Positions 43,305 to 52,438 of a DNA stretch of 64,000 bases are shown here, in pieces. The position numbers were made by a program, and so were the translations under genes. Position 1 is the first letter of the stretch. Each line of letters opens with the position of its first letter. Under the pieces are notes generated by a model. That model made no database searches. It had not been told where the DNA came from and saw nothing but the letters and a program-made list of their open reading frames with translations. This stretch comes from Peptococcaceae bacterium (GTDB lineage: Bacteria; Bacillota; DSM-12270; Thermacetogeniales; Thermacetogeniaceae), in the NCBI GenBank assembly GCA_023249405.1, contig JAHFCR010000005.1, forward strand, positions 1 to 64,000, read 5' to 3'.

Positions 43305-44675
43305 TTGCAGGATAATTGGTATCATTTCATCGGGATCGGAGGCACGGGCATGAGCGGGCTTGCCAAGATCATGCTGGAACTGGGCAAGCGCGTAAGCGGC
43401 TCCGACCTGGTGCCGTCTGCCAATGTTAAACGCTTGATTGAAATGGGGGCGCAGATCTCTATTGGCCACGCTACGGAAAATATTTATCCGGATGTGGACA
43501 ATGTGGTCGTCTCTTCGGCGATTCCTCCCTCCAATGAAGAGCTAGACGCCGCCCGCAGTTTGGGCATCAATGTGATCAGCAGGGGTGAACTGTTGGCCCA
43601 GCTGATGAGAGAATCCAAGGGCATCGCTATCGTCGGTGCTCATGGCAAGACTACCACCAGTTCGATGATCTCACTCATGCTTTCCGCCAATGGTTTCGAT
43701 CCCACTTTCATCATCGGTGGAGAGGTTCATGACATGGGTGGCAATGCCAAATTGGGTACCGGCGAATACCTGGTGGCAGAAGCGGACGAAAGCGATGGCT
43801 CCTTTTTGAGGCTGGAACCCTATGGAGCGGTGATCACCAATATAGACAACGATCACCTGGATTATTATAAAAATCTTGCTACCTTGAAGCGGGCCTTCCA
43901 ACAGTTTGTCAACCAGGTCAGACCCGGTGGCTTTACGGTGCTGTGCACCGACAATGAGCATGTGTGCGGTCTCGACCCCGGCCAAAAGGAGTCTATCAGC
44001 TACGGTTTATCCGGTGAACCGGTGTATAAAGCTATCAACATGATCCGTAACGAATTCAGCACCACGGCTGAGGTGCTGCTCCGCGGACGCCCTCTGGGCC
44101 GGTTGACTCTGGCGGTGCCTGGTGTGCATAATGTTCAGAATGCGCTGGCGGCAGTAGCGGTGGGCATGCGCCTGGGTCTGACTTTTGACCAGTGCGCTGC
44201 AGCACTGGCCACCTTCACGGGCGCCCAGCGGCGGTTTCAACTGGTGGCGCAACTTGACGGCATCAAGATCGTCGACGATTACGCCCACCACCCCACGGAG
44301 ATCAGGGCGCTATTCAGGGCCAGCGAGGGCATCAGATGCCACCGGACGATCGCCGTGTTCCAACCGCATCGCTATACCCGGACTCAATTTCTCCAGGAGG
44401 AGTTCGGCAGGGCATTTCAGGGGGCGGACGTGATCATCGTCACTGATATTTACTCGGCGGGGGAGCAGCCGATTGAAGGGGTAACCGCCGACCTGATCGT
44501 CAAAGCCCTGCAGAGGAATGGAAAGGAAGTCATCTTTTTGAGGCGCCTTGATGAGGTGGTGGATTATCTAAGAAACCAGATCAGGTCGGGAGACCTGGTA
44601 TTGACCATCGGCGCCGGCAATGTCTGGACTGTCGGCAAAAATCTTGCCAGGGCGCTGGAGCTCACTGTCCAATGA
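43305..44675 (+). CDS. murC: UDP-N-acetylmuramate:L-alanine ligase
   Basis: MurC adds the first amino acid of the stem peptide. The 456 residues begin MQDNWYHFIGIGGTGMSGLA, with the UDP-binding glycine loop, then P-loop IAIVGAHGKTTTSSM (about 108-122), EADESDGSFLRL, and DDYAHHPTEIRALFRA in the C-terminal half. I chose TTG 43305 because GGGAGGAG stands 8 bases upstream and homology starts there; ATG 43242 would add 21 polar residues. murB overlaps the stop (ATGA). Confidence 0.94.
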   Translation: MQDNWYHFIGIGGTGMSGLAKIMLELGKRVSGSDLVPSANVKRLIEMGAQISIGHATENIYPDVDNVVVSSAIPPSNEELDAARSLGINVISRGELLAQLMRESKGIAIVGAHGKTTTSSMISLMLSANGFDPTFIIGGEVHDMGGNAKLGTGEYLVAEADESDGSFLRLEPYGAVITNIDNDHLDYYKNLATLKRAFQQFVNQVRPGGFTVLCTDNEHVCGLDPGQKESISYGLSGEPVYKAINMIRNEFSTTAEVLLRGRPLGRLTLAVPGVHNVQNALAAVAVGMRLGLTFDQCAAALATFTGAQRRFQLVAQLDGIKIVDDYAHHPTEIRALFRASEGIRCHRTIAVFQPHRYTRTQFLQEEFGRAFQGADVIIVTDIYSAGEQPIEGVTADLIVKALQRNGKEVIFLRRLDEVVDYLRNQIRSGDLVLTIGAGNVWTVGKNLARALELTVQ

Positions 44676-45586
44676 ATTGGGAACAGCTAGCCCATGAATT
44701 GCAAACAAGGGTGGCCGGCAGGGTCTTGGCCGGGGCTTCGATGAAGCAGTATACCACTTGGCGTATCGGCGGTCCCGCAGATCTGTTGTTGATTCCTCAG
44801 GCAGAGGATGACGTGGCGGCAGCCCTGGAGTTTAACGAGCGGCATGGCCTCCCGCTGACGGTGATCGGCAACGGCTCCAACCTGCTGGTCGGGGACGGCG
44901 GAATCAGGGGCCTGGCCCTGAGGATCGGGGGAGGGCTGCAAGAACTTCAGGTCGGAGAGAGGGAGATCGTGGCCGGGGCCGGGGTCTTTCTCCCGACCCT
45001 GTCTCGGGCGGCGTTACGGAGAAATTTGAGCGGCCTGGAATTTGGGGGTGGTATTCCCGCCTCTCTGGGCGGCGCCCTGATCATGAATGCAGGCGCCTTC
45101 GGCCAATACATCGGAGAGAGAGTCAGATCGGTTGACACCATTGATTTCAAGGGTACCCGGCAGACCTGGAAGGACTCGGAGTTAGAATTCGCCTACCGCT
45201 GCTCAACCCTGCAATTGCATGCTCTCATTATTATTAAGGCCAGTCTGGCGCTGCAGCCGGTGGAGCAGAAAGAGATCAGGGAACGCTTTGAATGCTATTT
45301 AGAGTACCGCAGCAGTCACCACCCGCTTGATCAGCCTTCAGCGGGCAGCGTTTTCCGTAATCCGTCAGACCAACCGGCCGGGCAGCTGATCGAAATGGCG
45401 GGGCTGAAGGGGTTCCGGGTAGGGGACGCCCAGGTATCGGCCAAACACGCCAACTTTATAGTGAACCTTGGAAGCGCTACGGCAACTCAGGTAAGAGCAC
45501 TCATAGAGATTATTCGGGAACGAGTTTTAGACCGGTTCGGCATCGACCTTGAAACTGAGGTGCGTGTGGTGGGGGAGGAAAGGTGA
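44672..45586 (+). CDS. murB: UDP-N-acetylenolpyruvoylglucosamine reductase, type II
   Basis: This FAD enzyme reduces enolpyruvyl-UDP-GlcNAc to UDP-MurNAc with NADPH. The 304 residues carry the FAD motifs TTWRIGGPADLLLIP (about 28-42), VIGNGSNLLVGDGGIRGLAL (about 68-87) and GIPASLGGALIMNAGAFGQY (about 128-147), the catalytic Ser in PSAGSVFRNP (about 223-232) and a final Glu. The size fits the short type II form found in Firmicutes. ATG 44672 overlaps murC by 4 bases. Confidence 0.96.
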   Translation: MNWEQLAHELQTRVAGRVLAGASMKQYTTWRIGGPADLLLIPQAEDDVAAALEFNERHGLPLTVIGNGSNLLVGDGGIRGLALRIGGGLQELQVGEREIVAGAGVFLPTLSRAALRRNLSGLEFGGGIPASLGGALIMNAGAFGQYIGERVRSVDTIDFKGTRQTWKDSELEFAYRCSTLQLHALIIIKASLALQPVEQKEIRERFECYLEYRSSHHPLDQPSAGSVFRNPSDQPAGQLIEMAGLKGFRVGDAQVSAKHANFIVNLGSATATQVRALIEIIRERVLDRFGIDLETEVRVVGEER

Positions 45587-45592
45587 GTTTGA

Positions 45593-46846
45593 GTGGAGCG
45601 GTTAATTATCTCTGGTGGATCCAGATTAAAAGGCGTTGTCACGATCAGCGGCGCCAAAAACGCCATTCTCCCAATTTTGGCAGCATCACTGTTGAGCGAG
45701 AGCCCCCTGGTGCTGGAAGGCGTTCCCTGCCTGGATGACGTCAAGATCATGAAGGATGTGCTGCAGGAACTTGGCGTCAAAGTCAATTGGGATGGGGACG
45801 CCATGGAGATCAATCCCTCAGGCATCAATTCCACGGAGGTATCGCCCTCTTTGATGAGGATGATGCGCGCCTCCAACCTGGTGATGGGGGCCTTGCTGGG
45901 ACGTTTTGGCAGAGTGCGGGTATCGCAGCCCGGCGGCTGCACCATCGGCTCGCGGCCAATGGATCTCCACCTGAAGGGATTTATAGCCCTGGGGGCGGAA
46001 GTGGGCCAGAAGCATGGCTTTATCGAGGTCAATTGCGCCAATTTGGAGGGCGCGGAGATCCATCTGGACTTTCCCAGCGTCGGGGCTACGGAGAATATTA
46101 TGATGGCTGCCGTTCTGGCCCAGGGGACCACGATCATCCGCAATGCCGCCCGGGAGCCGGAGATCATCGATCTGCAAAACTTCCTGAACAAGCTGGGAGC
46201 GCGGATCAAGGGGGCCGGCCTGGATATCATCCGCATCGACGGTGTTCTCAAGGTTGGACGGGAGATCAATTACCGGGTCATCCCTGACCGGATCGAAACC
46301 GGCACCTACATGGTAGCCGCGGCGGTAACCAGAGGGGACATCCTGATCAGGAACACCATTCCGGAACACGTGGAGCCGATCACTGCCAAGCTGCGGGAGG
46401 CTGGGATAGATATTAAAGAAAAAGAGGACTGGATCCATGTGCGGGGCGTTGATCGCTGGAATGCGCTGGACGTCAGAACCATGCCCTTCCCCGGCTTTCC
46501 AACCGACATGCAGGCCCAGATGATGGTTTTGCTCAGCCTGGCCAGGGGTACCAGCATCATCACCGAGAATATCTTCGAAAATCGTTTTCAGCATGTTGGG
46601 GAACTGCGGCGGATGGGCGCCCTGATCCGGGTCGAGGGGCGCAGCGCGGTGGTGGAAGGGGTAGAGCATCTGACCGGAGCGGTGGTGGAGGCCACCGACC
46701 TCAGGGCCGGAGCAGCCCTGGTGCTGGGGGGCCTGGCTTCGGATAATACCACCATCGTCGAGGGACTGCAGCATATCGACCGGGGTTATGAAAAACTGAT
46801 GTCAAAGCTTTCTATATTAGGGGCCAAGGTGCGCCGGGAATCCTAA
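45593..46846 (+). CDS. murA: UDP-N-acetylglucosamine 1-carboxyvinyltransferase
   Basis: MurA transfers enolpyruvate from PEP to UDP-GlcNAc, the first committed wall step and fosfomycin target. The 417 residues show ISGAKNAILPILAASLL (about 18-34) and the catalytic C116 in QPGGCTIGSRPMDLHL, so it is Cys-type and not the Asp-type resistant form. The C-terminal region has GFPTDMQAQMMVLLSLARGT. GTG 45593 follows GGGAGGAAAGG. The gene is followed by a 161-base spacer holding repeat copy B before ftsQ. Confidence 0.96.
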   Translation: MERLIISGGSRLKGVVTISGAKNAILPILAASLLSESPLVLEGVPCLDDVKIMKDVLQELGVKVNWDGDAMEINPSGINSTEVSPSLMRMMRASNLVMGALLGRFGRVRVSQPGGCTIGSRPMDLHLKGFIALGAEVGQKHGFIEVNCANLEGAEIHLDFPSVGATENIMMAAVLAQGTTIIRNAAREPEIIDLQNFLNKLGARIKGAGLDIIRIDGVLKVGREINYRVIPDRIETGTYMVAAAVTRGDILIRNTIPEHVEPITAKLREAGIDIKEKEDWIHVRGVDRWNALDVRTMPFPGFPTDMQAQMMVLLSLARGTSIITENIFENRFQHVGELRRMGALIRVEGRSAVVEGVEHLTGAVVEATDLRAGAALVLGGLASDNTTIVEGLQHIDRGYEKLMSKLSILGAKVRRES

Positions 46847-46858
46847 TTTTATTATCAG

Positions 46859-46976
46859 GCTAACCGCCACTAAGTCTTTTAGGGAGACAAGCGACGCTAA
46901 GTCGGCTGCACTGGCGGGTGCCTGGGCGCGATAGGTTCAGCTGAACTTTAGTTAGGGTTTTAACCCCAACTAAAGT
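46859..46976 (+). repeat. Structured dispersed repeat, copy B (between murA and ftsQ)
   Basis: Module 1 (46859-46903) starts GCTAACCGCCACTAAGTCT and ends GCGACGCTAAGTCGG, clearly related to copy A but with a different inner hairpin, GTCT/AGAC (46874-46889). Module 2 (46945-46976) has arms ACTTTAGTTAGGG and CCCCAACTAAAGT around the shared core. The arms differ from copy A yet still pair almost perfectly, so structure is kept while sequence changes. There is no coding frame. It splits the dcw operon at murA/ftsQ; effect on transcription unknown. Confidence 0.6.
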
Positions 46977-47007
46977 AAGTATCCTTTAGTCTGGGAGTGG
47001 ACAAGCC

Positions 47008-47799
47008 ATGGGCAATGCGCAACCGGCGGCCAGAAAACCCAGAAGAGCCAGCTCGAAGGGCTTCCTGAGGCGGCTCAGGATGATCCTGCTCGCCGCTTTT
47101 ATTATTTATGCCTGCTATTATTTCAGTCAATCCCCGTTTTTTTCCATTCAAAAGATCGAGGTTGCCGGGCAGAAGCACCTGTCCGCCACGGAGATCATCA
47201 GTGGAAGCGGCCTCCATACCGGGGTCAATATCTTTCAGGTCAATCTGGACCAGGCTGAAAAACGGCTGCTGGCCAACCCCTGGATCGAGAGCGTTGCCAT
47301 ACGGCGCAAACTTCCCCAGACGATCCAGATCGCCGTTAAGGAACGGCAGCCAAGCGCCATATTACTGACTGATCAGCGTTGGCTGGTGTTGGACCGCAAC
47401 GGTGTCTGCATCGACTCAGTGAACTCCCTGCGCCTGTATAACCTGCCAATCATTACCGGAATCAAGCCTGACTCCACGGAGCCGGGCAAACTGGCCAGCG
47501 CCAGCCCGCTCTTAAAGCCGGTCCTGACGGCCCTGGGCCTCGACGTGGAGAATTTTTTTTCCGAGGTCAACATTGCTGATGGCAACAATCTGGTAGCCTA
47601 TACCAGGGATAGTGTTCCAGTACTGCTCGGTAAGTGTGAGGGCCTGCACGCCAAGCTAGTTACAGCCCAATCACTTATGGTAAATAATAGCAACTCCGGA
47701 ACGGTAATGTACGTGGATCTCCGCTCTGCCCAGGCGCCGGCAGTCAAATATCTGGAAACAGGAAACCAACAAAACGAAAAATTGTTAAAGGGAGATTGA
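47008..47799 (+). CDS. ftsQ: FtsQ/DivIB-type cell division protein
   Basis: This bitopic divisome protein has 263 residues: a basic cytosolic head rich in Arg/Lys (1-28), one membrane span about 29-46 (LRMILLAAFIIYACYYF), a POTRA domain about 48-120 (IQKIEVAGQKHLSATEIISG, then NPWIESVAIRRKLPQTIQIA), and the beta domain to the end. The VAIRRKLPQTI stretch is the typical POTRA end in this family. ATG 47008 follows GGGAGTGGACAAGCC. The charged head without a long extension fits DivIB of Firmicutes. Confidence 0.9.
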   Translation: MGNAQPAARKPRRASSKGFLRRLRMILLAAFIIYACYYFSQSPFFSIQKIEVAGQKHLSATEIISGSGLHTGVNIFQVNLDQAEKRLLANPWIESVAIRRKLPQTIQIAVKERQPSAILLTDQRWLVLDRNGVCIDSVNSLRLYNLPIITGIKPDSTEPGKLASASPLLKPVLTALGLDVENFFSEVNIADGNNLVAYTRDSVPVLLGKCEGLHAKLVTAQSLMVNNSNSGTVMYVDLRSAQAPAVKYLETGNQQNEKLLKGD

Positions 47800-47865
47800 A
47801 CACAAAAAGGGAAATATTGATTTTACGTTGAATTAGAATATAAACATCCGGGTGGAGGTGCCAAT

Positions 47866-49095
47866 TTGGCCCGGGGAGACACCATGGTAGGACTGGACGT
47901 AGGAAGCACCAAGGTTGCAGTGATAGTGGGCAGCCTGGGATCGGACGGCCAACTGCAGATCATCGGATTTGGCTCGGCGCCATCTGCCGGAATTCGGCGG
48001 GGCAGTGTCATCGACATCGAAAACACCGTTCGATCTATTGAAGAGGCGATTGAAAAAGCCGAACAGATGAGCGGGCGATCGATCGATGGAGGGTACGTTG
48101 GCATCACTGCTACTTCAGTTGCTTCTATCAATAACCGGGGAGTGGTGGCGGTTGCCGATCCCGAACAGGAGATCACCCGGGATGATGTGGACCGGGTGCT
48201 TCAGGCAGCCCGTGTCATCGCCCTGCCTCATGACCGCCGGGTGGTGCATGTAATACCGCGGCAATTTATCGTTGACGGCAACGATAGCATTCTGGACCCG
48301 GTCGGCATGATCGGCGCCAGGTTGGAAGTAGAGACTCAGATCGTCACCATCACCAACGCTTCAGTGCAAAATCTGCTAAAATGTTGCGAGCGGGCAGGCT
48401 TTCGTGTTCAGGAGCTAGTGTTGAATTCCCTGGCCTCCGGAGAGGCAGTGCTGTTTCCGGCTGAGAAGGAACTGGGAGTGGTGCTGGTGGATATCGGTGG
48501 AGGCGCCACCGATATCGCTGTTTTTGATCAGGGATCGCTCTGGTATAGCGCGGTGCTGCCGGTCGGTGGGGATTACATCACCAGCGATCTGGCGGTGGGA
48601 TTGCGTACTCCCTTGAATCAGGCGGAAGAACTGAAGAAGCGAATGGGTTGTGCCCTGCCTGCATTGACCCCGGATAACGAGATCGTCGAGGTTCCCAGTG
48701 TGGGTGGTCAGAAGGCGCAGCAGGCCTCGAAAAAAATGATTGCCAGTATAATCCAGCCACGAGCGCAGGAAATACTTGGACTGGTGAAGAATCAATTGGA
48801 AAAGTCGCGGTATCAGGGATTACTGCCCGGGGGGATCGTGCTCACGGGAGGAACGGCCCTGACGGAAGGCATGGTGGAACTGGCAGCGGAAGAGATGGGA
48901 CAGCCGGTCCGGCTGGGATTTCCAGAGGCGGTGGGCGGCCTGGCGGATGTGATCCACAGCCCTGTTTTTGCCACCGGCATCGGGTTGCTGGCTTATGCAG
49001 CCAAGCGCCACACCACGGAAATGGAAAAAACCGAGGGACTCGCCTGGAAAGATAGTCTTGACAAACTTAAAAAATGGTTTAAAGATCTCTTTTGA
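47866..49095 (+). CDS. ftsA: Cell division protein FtsA
   Basis: This actin-like protein tethers FtsZ to the membrane. It has 409 residues: phosphate-1 loop [15 protein letters not shown] (8-22), the SHS2/1C insert about 85-165, phosphate-2 [17 protein letters not shown] (about 204-220), adenosine motif [15 protein letters not shown] (about 323-337), and a C-terminal amphipathic helix with [13 protein letters not shown] that would anchor it to the membrane. TTG 47866 follows GGTGGAGGTG. ftsZ starts 19 bases later. Confidence 0.95.
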   Translation: MARGDTMVGLDVGSTKVAVIVGSLGSDGQLQIIGFGSAPSAGIRRGSVIDIENTVRSIEEAIEKAEQMSGRSIDGGYVGITATSVASINNRGVVAVADPEQEITRDDVDRVLQAARVIALPHDRRVVHVIPRQFIVDGNDSILDPVGMIGARLEVETQIVTITNASVQNLLKCCERAGFRVQELVLNSLASGEAVLFPAEKELGVVLVDIGGGATDIAVFDQGSLWYSAVLPVGGDYITSDLAVGLRTPLNQAEELKKRMGCALPALTPDNEIVEVPSVGGQKAQQASKKMIASIIQPRAQEILGLVKNQLEKSRYQGLLPGGIVLTGGTALTEGMVELAAEEMGQPVRLGFPEAVGGLADVIHSPVFATGIGLLAYAAKRHTTEMEKTEGLAWKDSLDKLKKWFKDLF

Positions 49096-49114
49096 AATGG
49101 GGATGAGTGGGGAG

Positions 49115-50155
49115 ATGTTGGAATTGGAGCTAGAGGTAAATCAGTTTGCCAATATCAAAGTGATTGGTGTGGGCGGCGGCGGCAATAACGCCGTAAACCG
49201 CATGATTCAGGCTGGCTTGAAGGGAGTCTTTTTCTACTCGGTGAATACCGATGCCCAAGCTCTGAACTTTTCTTTGACGGAACAGAAGATCCAGATCGGC
49301 GCAAAACTTACCAAGGGATTGGGCGCCGGAGCAGACCCGGAGATCGGCTTCAAGGCCGCCCAGGAGAGTCGCGATGAACTGAACCAGGTGCTGCGCGGGG
49401 CGGATATGGTCTTTGTCACAGCAGGCATGGGCGGCGGTACCGGAACAGGCGGGGCCCCGGTGGTGGCCGAGGTAGCCAAGGAATTGGGAGCCCTGACGGT
49501 GGGAGTGATCACACGGCCCTTTACTTTTGAGGGCAAGAAAAGAGCGCTCCAGGCCGAAAAGGGGATTCAGGAACTTAAGAGCAAGGTCGATACCCTGATC
49601 ATCATTCCCAACGACCGCCTGTTGCAAGTAGTTGACAAAAATACTTCGATCAACGAGGCCTTCCGGATTGCTGATGACGTCCTCAGGCAGGGTGTGCAGG
49701 GCATTTCGGACCTGATCTCGGTACCCGGCCTGATCAATTTGGACTTCGCCGACGTCAAGACCATCATGACAGAGACCGGTTCGGCCCTGATGGGAATCGG
49801 CAGCGCACAGGGTGAAAACAGGGCGGCGGAAGCGGCGCGCATCGCTATCTCCAGCCCCCTGCTGGAGACTTCCATCGAGGGGGCGAAGGGTGTCCTGTTG
49901 AATATCACCGGCGGGCCCAGCCTCGGACTGTTCGAGGTGAACGAGGCGGCGGAGATCATCCAACAGGCGGCAGACCCGGAGGCCAATATCATCTTCGGAG
50001 CAGTGATCGACGATAGTCTGGATGACGAGGTCCGGGTAACCGTGATCGCCACCGGCTTTGACGCCAAGCCGGCGGTCAAGGACTCCACTGTGGTCGACTT
50101 TAAGTCTTTTACTTCAGAGGATCTGGACATACCGGCCTTTCTACGTAAGCGGTAA
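49115..50155 (+). CDS. ftsZ: Cell division GTPase FtsZ
   Basis: FtsZ is the tubulin-like protein that forms the Z-ring. From ATG 49115 it has 346 residues with the GTP-binding [14 protein letters not shown] (18-31), the tubulin signature [13 protein letters not shown] (104-116), the T7 synergy region [11 protein letters not shown], and the C-terminal conserved peptide [11 protein letters not shown] that binds FtsA and SepF. The frame is open upstream, and ATG 49097 and 49103 are other options; homology starts at MLELELEV. A short linker (about 15 residues) precedes the tail. Confidence 0.96.
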   Translation: MLELELEVNQFANIKVIGVGGGGNNAVNRMIQAGLKGVFFYSVNTDAQALNFSLTEQKIQIGAKLTKGLGAGADPEIGFKAAQESRDELNQVLRGADMVFVTAGMGGGTGTGGAPVVAEVAKELGALTVGVITRPFTFEGKKRALQAEKGIQELKSKVDTLIIIPNDRLLQVVDKNTSINEAFRIADDVLRQGVQGISDLISVPGLINLDFADVKTIMTETGSALMGIGSAQGENRAAEAARIAISSPLLETSIEGAKGVLLNITGGPSLGLFEVNEAAEIIQQAADPEANIIFGAVIDDSLDDEVRVTVIATGFDAKPAVKDSTVVDFKSFTSEDLDIPAFLRKR

Positions 50156-50504
50156 TAGAAGGGAACCGGGTTTCCTGTTAGCCATGCCCAGTTCGGTATA
50201 GGGGCAGGATTTTTTATTCAGTTATTTAAAACCCACCCTATGGGATGGGCGATTGCTGCTATTTGGCTTTTTCAGTCAAATACGCAGCTTTTTTTATTTC
50301 GACGGCTGCACAAACAGACAATATTTACCAACTATTTCTTTTATAATTGACTGAGACGCAAACCGCTTGTCTTAACGCATTTAGGCCTCACGAAAGAGGA
50401 TGGGTCCGGAATGGAGATGGAACGGAGCGCATATAAATGGTAAACGAGAAAGCTGCAGGAACTGCCGGGATCTTTTTACGATGCCTTGATCTGAGGTGCA
50501 GATA
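50156..50504. other. Non-coding stretch between ftsZ and spoIIGA
   Basis: These 349 bases contain the ftsZ terminator (50255-50295) and a TATAAT at 50342-50347. CGTCGAAA read on the minus strand (about 50300) and TTGTCTTAA (about 50374) each differ from a Spo0A box by one or two bases. spoIIG in B. subtilis is Spo0A-activated, so a promoter here is expected, but no clear -35 is placed. No gene is seen. Confidence 0.45.
50255..50295 (+). terminator. Rho-independent terminator of the dcw/ftsZ transcript
   Basis: GCTGC-TATTTG (50255-50265) pairs with CAAATA-c-GCAGC (50277-50288) with one bulged base and an 11-base loop, followed by TTTTTTT. It separates ftsZ from the sporulation genes. Confidence 0.8.
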
Positions 50505-51413
50505 ATGCCCGAGCAACCCGTGATATACGTAGACGTGCTCTTCCTGATCAATTTTGTCATGGATTACGGAGTGCTGTGGACTGCTGCCAGGCTGTCCAGG
50601 ATCCGTTTCATCTCTTGGCGGTTGGCGGGCGCTGCTTGCCTCGGGGCGATCTACGGAATTCTGGTGCTGCTCCCGGATCTCTATTTCCTGCCGGCTATCT
50701 GGATGAAGTTTCTGATTTCCCTGGTCATGTTAGGCATTGCCTTTGCGCCGCTGACGTGGAAAAAGTTTGGGCAGGTGCTGCTGTACTTCTACCTGATCGC
50801 TTTCCTGATGGGTGGATCCGTACTGGGGTTTGTTTATTTTATGAACAATTTCGCCATTCAGCCGGTATTTAGCGGCGTGCCGCTCCCATACCTGTGGTTG
50901 GCGATCGCCCTGGGCACTGCAGTACTGCTTGGCAAGTGGGGAGTGGCATTTTTAAGGAAGACCTTTCTGCAGGATATGTTGAAGGTTCCGGTGCTGATCA
51001 GGCTGCAAAGCCATGAAATCAAAGTAGATGGCCTGGTGGATACCGGCAACCAGCTGGTGGACCCGCTTACGGGAGCGCCGGTAGTGATTGTGGAGTACGA
51101 TGTGCTGGCGCCCTACCTGCCCCCACAGGCAAAAAGTTTATTTTCCGGAGGGGGAGAGGCGGACCTGGAGAAGGTGGCCCAATGCTTTGCAGAGGCTGGC
51201 TATGTCCTTCCGATCAGGGTGATACCCTTTACGACCATTGGAAAACGGCATGGCATGCTGGTGGGATTCAAGCCGGATGAGATCATCATTCTAACCGGAG
51301 ACCAGAAGGTGCGCAACTCCAATGTGGTAGTAGGGATCTACAGCCGGCATTTATCACCCCGCGGCGCCTACCATGCTCTTTTGCACCCGGACCTGCTGCA
51401 GACACCGGCATGA
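50505..51413 (+). CDS. spoIIGA: Sporulation sigma-E processing peptidase SpoIIGA
   Basis: This membrane aspartic protease cleaves the pro-sequence of sigma-E in the mother cell when triggered by SpoIIR. It has 302 residues: five membrane spans in the first 150 residues (starting VIYVDVLFLINFVMDYGVLW), then the protease domain with the catalytic Asp in VDGLVDTGNQLVDPLTG (D179) as in B. subtilis SpoIIGA (D183). ATG 50505 is preceded by GAGGTG. sigE follows 34 bases later. Confidence 0.95.
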   Translation: MPEQPVIYVDVLFLINFVMDYGVLWTAARLSRIRFISWRLAGAACLGAIYGILVLLPDLYFLPAIWMKFLISLVMLGIAFAPLTWKKFGQVLLYFYLIAFLMGGSVLGFVYFMNNFAIQPVFSGVPLPYLWLAIALGTAVLLGKWGVAFLRKTFLQDMLKVPVLIRLQSHEIKVDGLVDTGNQLVDPLTGAPVVIVEYDVLAPYLPPQAKSLFSGGGEADLEKVAQCFAEAGYVLPIRVIPFTTIGKRHGMLVGFKPDEIIILTGDQKVRNSNVVVGIYSRHLSPRGAYHALLHPDLLQTPA

Positions 51414-51447
51414 TGGTGAGCACTCAATTTATTAAGGGGGGATAGGA

Positions 51448-52176
51448 ATGGAACTACCAAAGACCGATTGGCTAGAGTATTTTAGAAATATAATGGCCCG
51501 GCTCCTGAAAAAAATTGCGGACTCTCAGGAGATCTATTACATCGGCAATCATGAAGCATTGCCACCCCCGCTCACCACTGATGAAGAGATGGGTTTGCTG
51601 TCACGGCTGGAGACGGGCGACTCCAATGTCCGCAACGTGCTGATCGAACGCAATCTGCGGTTGGTGGTGTATATCGCCCGGAAGTTTGAAAACACCGGCG
51701 TGGGCATCGAAGACCTGGTTTCCATCGGCACCATCGGCCTGATCAAGGCAGTAAACACCTTCAAGCCCTCGCGCAAGATCAAACTGGCCACCTATGCCTC
51801 ACGCTGCATCGAGAATGAGATCCTGATGCACCTGCGCCGGAGCAACAAGATGAAGGCGGAGGTCTCCTTTGACGAACCGCTGAACATCGACTGGGACGGA
51901 AACGAACTGCTGCTCTCCGATGTGCTCGGAACCGAGAATGATATCATCTACCGGGAACTGGAGGAGGAGGTAGACCGAAACCTGCTGCACGGCGCTATTA
52001 ATAAACTGTCCGCCCGGGAGCGCAATATCATGGAACTGCGCTTCGGGCTGCGCGGGGAGAGCGAGAAAACTCAGAAAGAGGTGGCCGACTACCTGGGCAT
52101 TTCCCAGTCCTACATCTCCCGTTTGGAAAAACGGATCATCAAGCGTCTGCGCAAGGAGATCTGCCGCTTCGATTAG
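51448..52176 (+). CDS. sigE: RNA polymerase sigma-E factor (mother-cell, early)
   Basis: This pro-sigma factor drives the early mother-cell programme. It has 242 residues. The N-terminal pro-sequence [20 protein letters not shown] (about 1-25) is the part cleaved by SpoIIGA. Region 2 holds [20 protein letters not shown] and [17 protein letters not shown], and region 4 has [20 protein letters not shown]. The spacing and the [12 protein letters not shown] wording are specific to sigma-E. ATG 51448 follows AAGGGGGGATAG. sigG follows, separated by a terminator. Confidence 0.96.
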   Translation: MELPKTDWLEYFRNIMARLLKKIADSQEIYYIGNHEALPPPLTTDEEMGLLSRLETGDSNVRNVLIERNLRLVVYIARKFENTGVGIEDLVSIGTIGLIKAVNTFKPSRKIKLATYASRCIENEILMHLRRSNKMKAEVSFDEPLNIDWDGNELLLSDVLGTENDIIYRELEEEVDRNLLHGAINKLSARERNIMELRFGLRGESEKTQKEVADYLGISQSYISRLEKRIIKRLRKEICRFD

Positions 52177-52295
52177 AATTGCCTTAATTATGGCGCTATG
52201 GAATTGTGAGGAAACAACGGCCTCAATCAGAGCATGAGGAAGATTATTACGCTAGCGCTGTGTAAATTGGAATAATTGAAAATTATGTTGCCTAT

Positions 52296-52320
52296 AAAAG
52301 GGGATTAGCCCCTTTTTTGT
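52296..52320 (+). terminator. Rho-independent terminator after sigE
   Basis: AAAGGGG (52297-52303) and CCCCTTT (52309-52315) form a 7-bp stem with a 5-base loop, followed by TTTGTTTTG. It ends the spoIIGA-sigE transcript and lets sigG be controlled by its own promoter. Confidence 0.85.
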
Positions 52321-52438
52321 TTTGTCCGATAGCTAAATGGCGATTGCGGTATAAATTGAGACCCCCAAGGTAATAATGAACTACGACCAGAGAGCCGGGC
52401 GCCCGCCCAAAAGGTGGTCGCGGGAGGATATATACTAC

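Noticed and set aside
45818-46774. 318-codon minus-strand frame
   Set aside because: Mirror frame of murA with no recognisable domain.
50300-50385. Spo0A boxes and promoter before spoIIGA
   Set aside because: Two sites are near-matches only and no -35/-10 pair with suitable spacing could be placed; kept only as a remark.
52325-52336. TCCGATAGCTAA shared with 3733-3744 next to repeat A
   Set aside because: A 12-base match is expected by chance many times in 64 kb, and similarity does not extend into the repeat.
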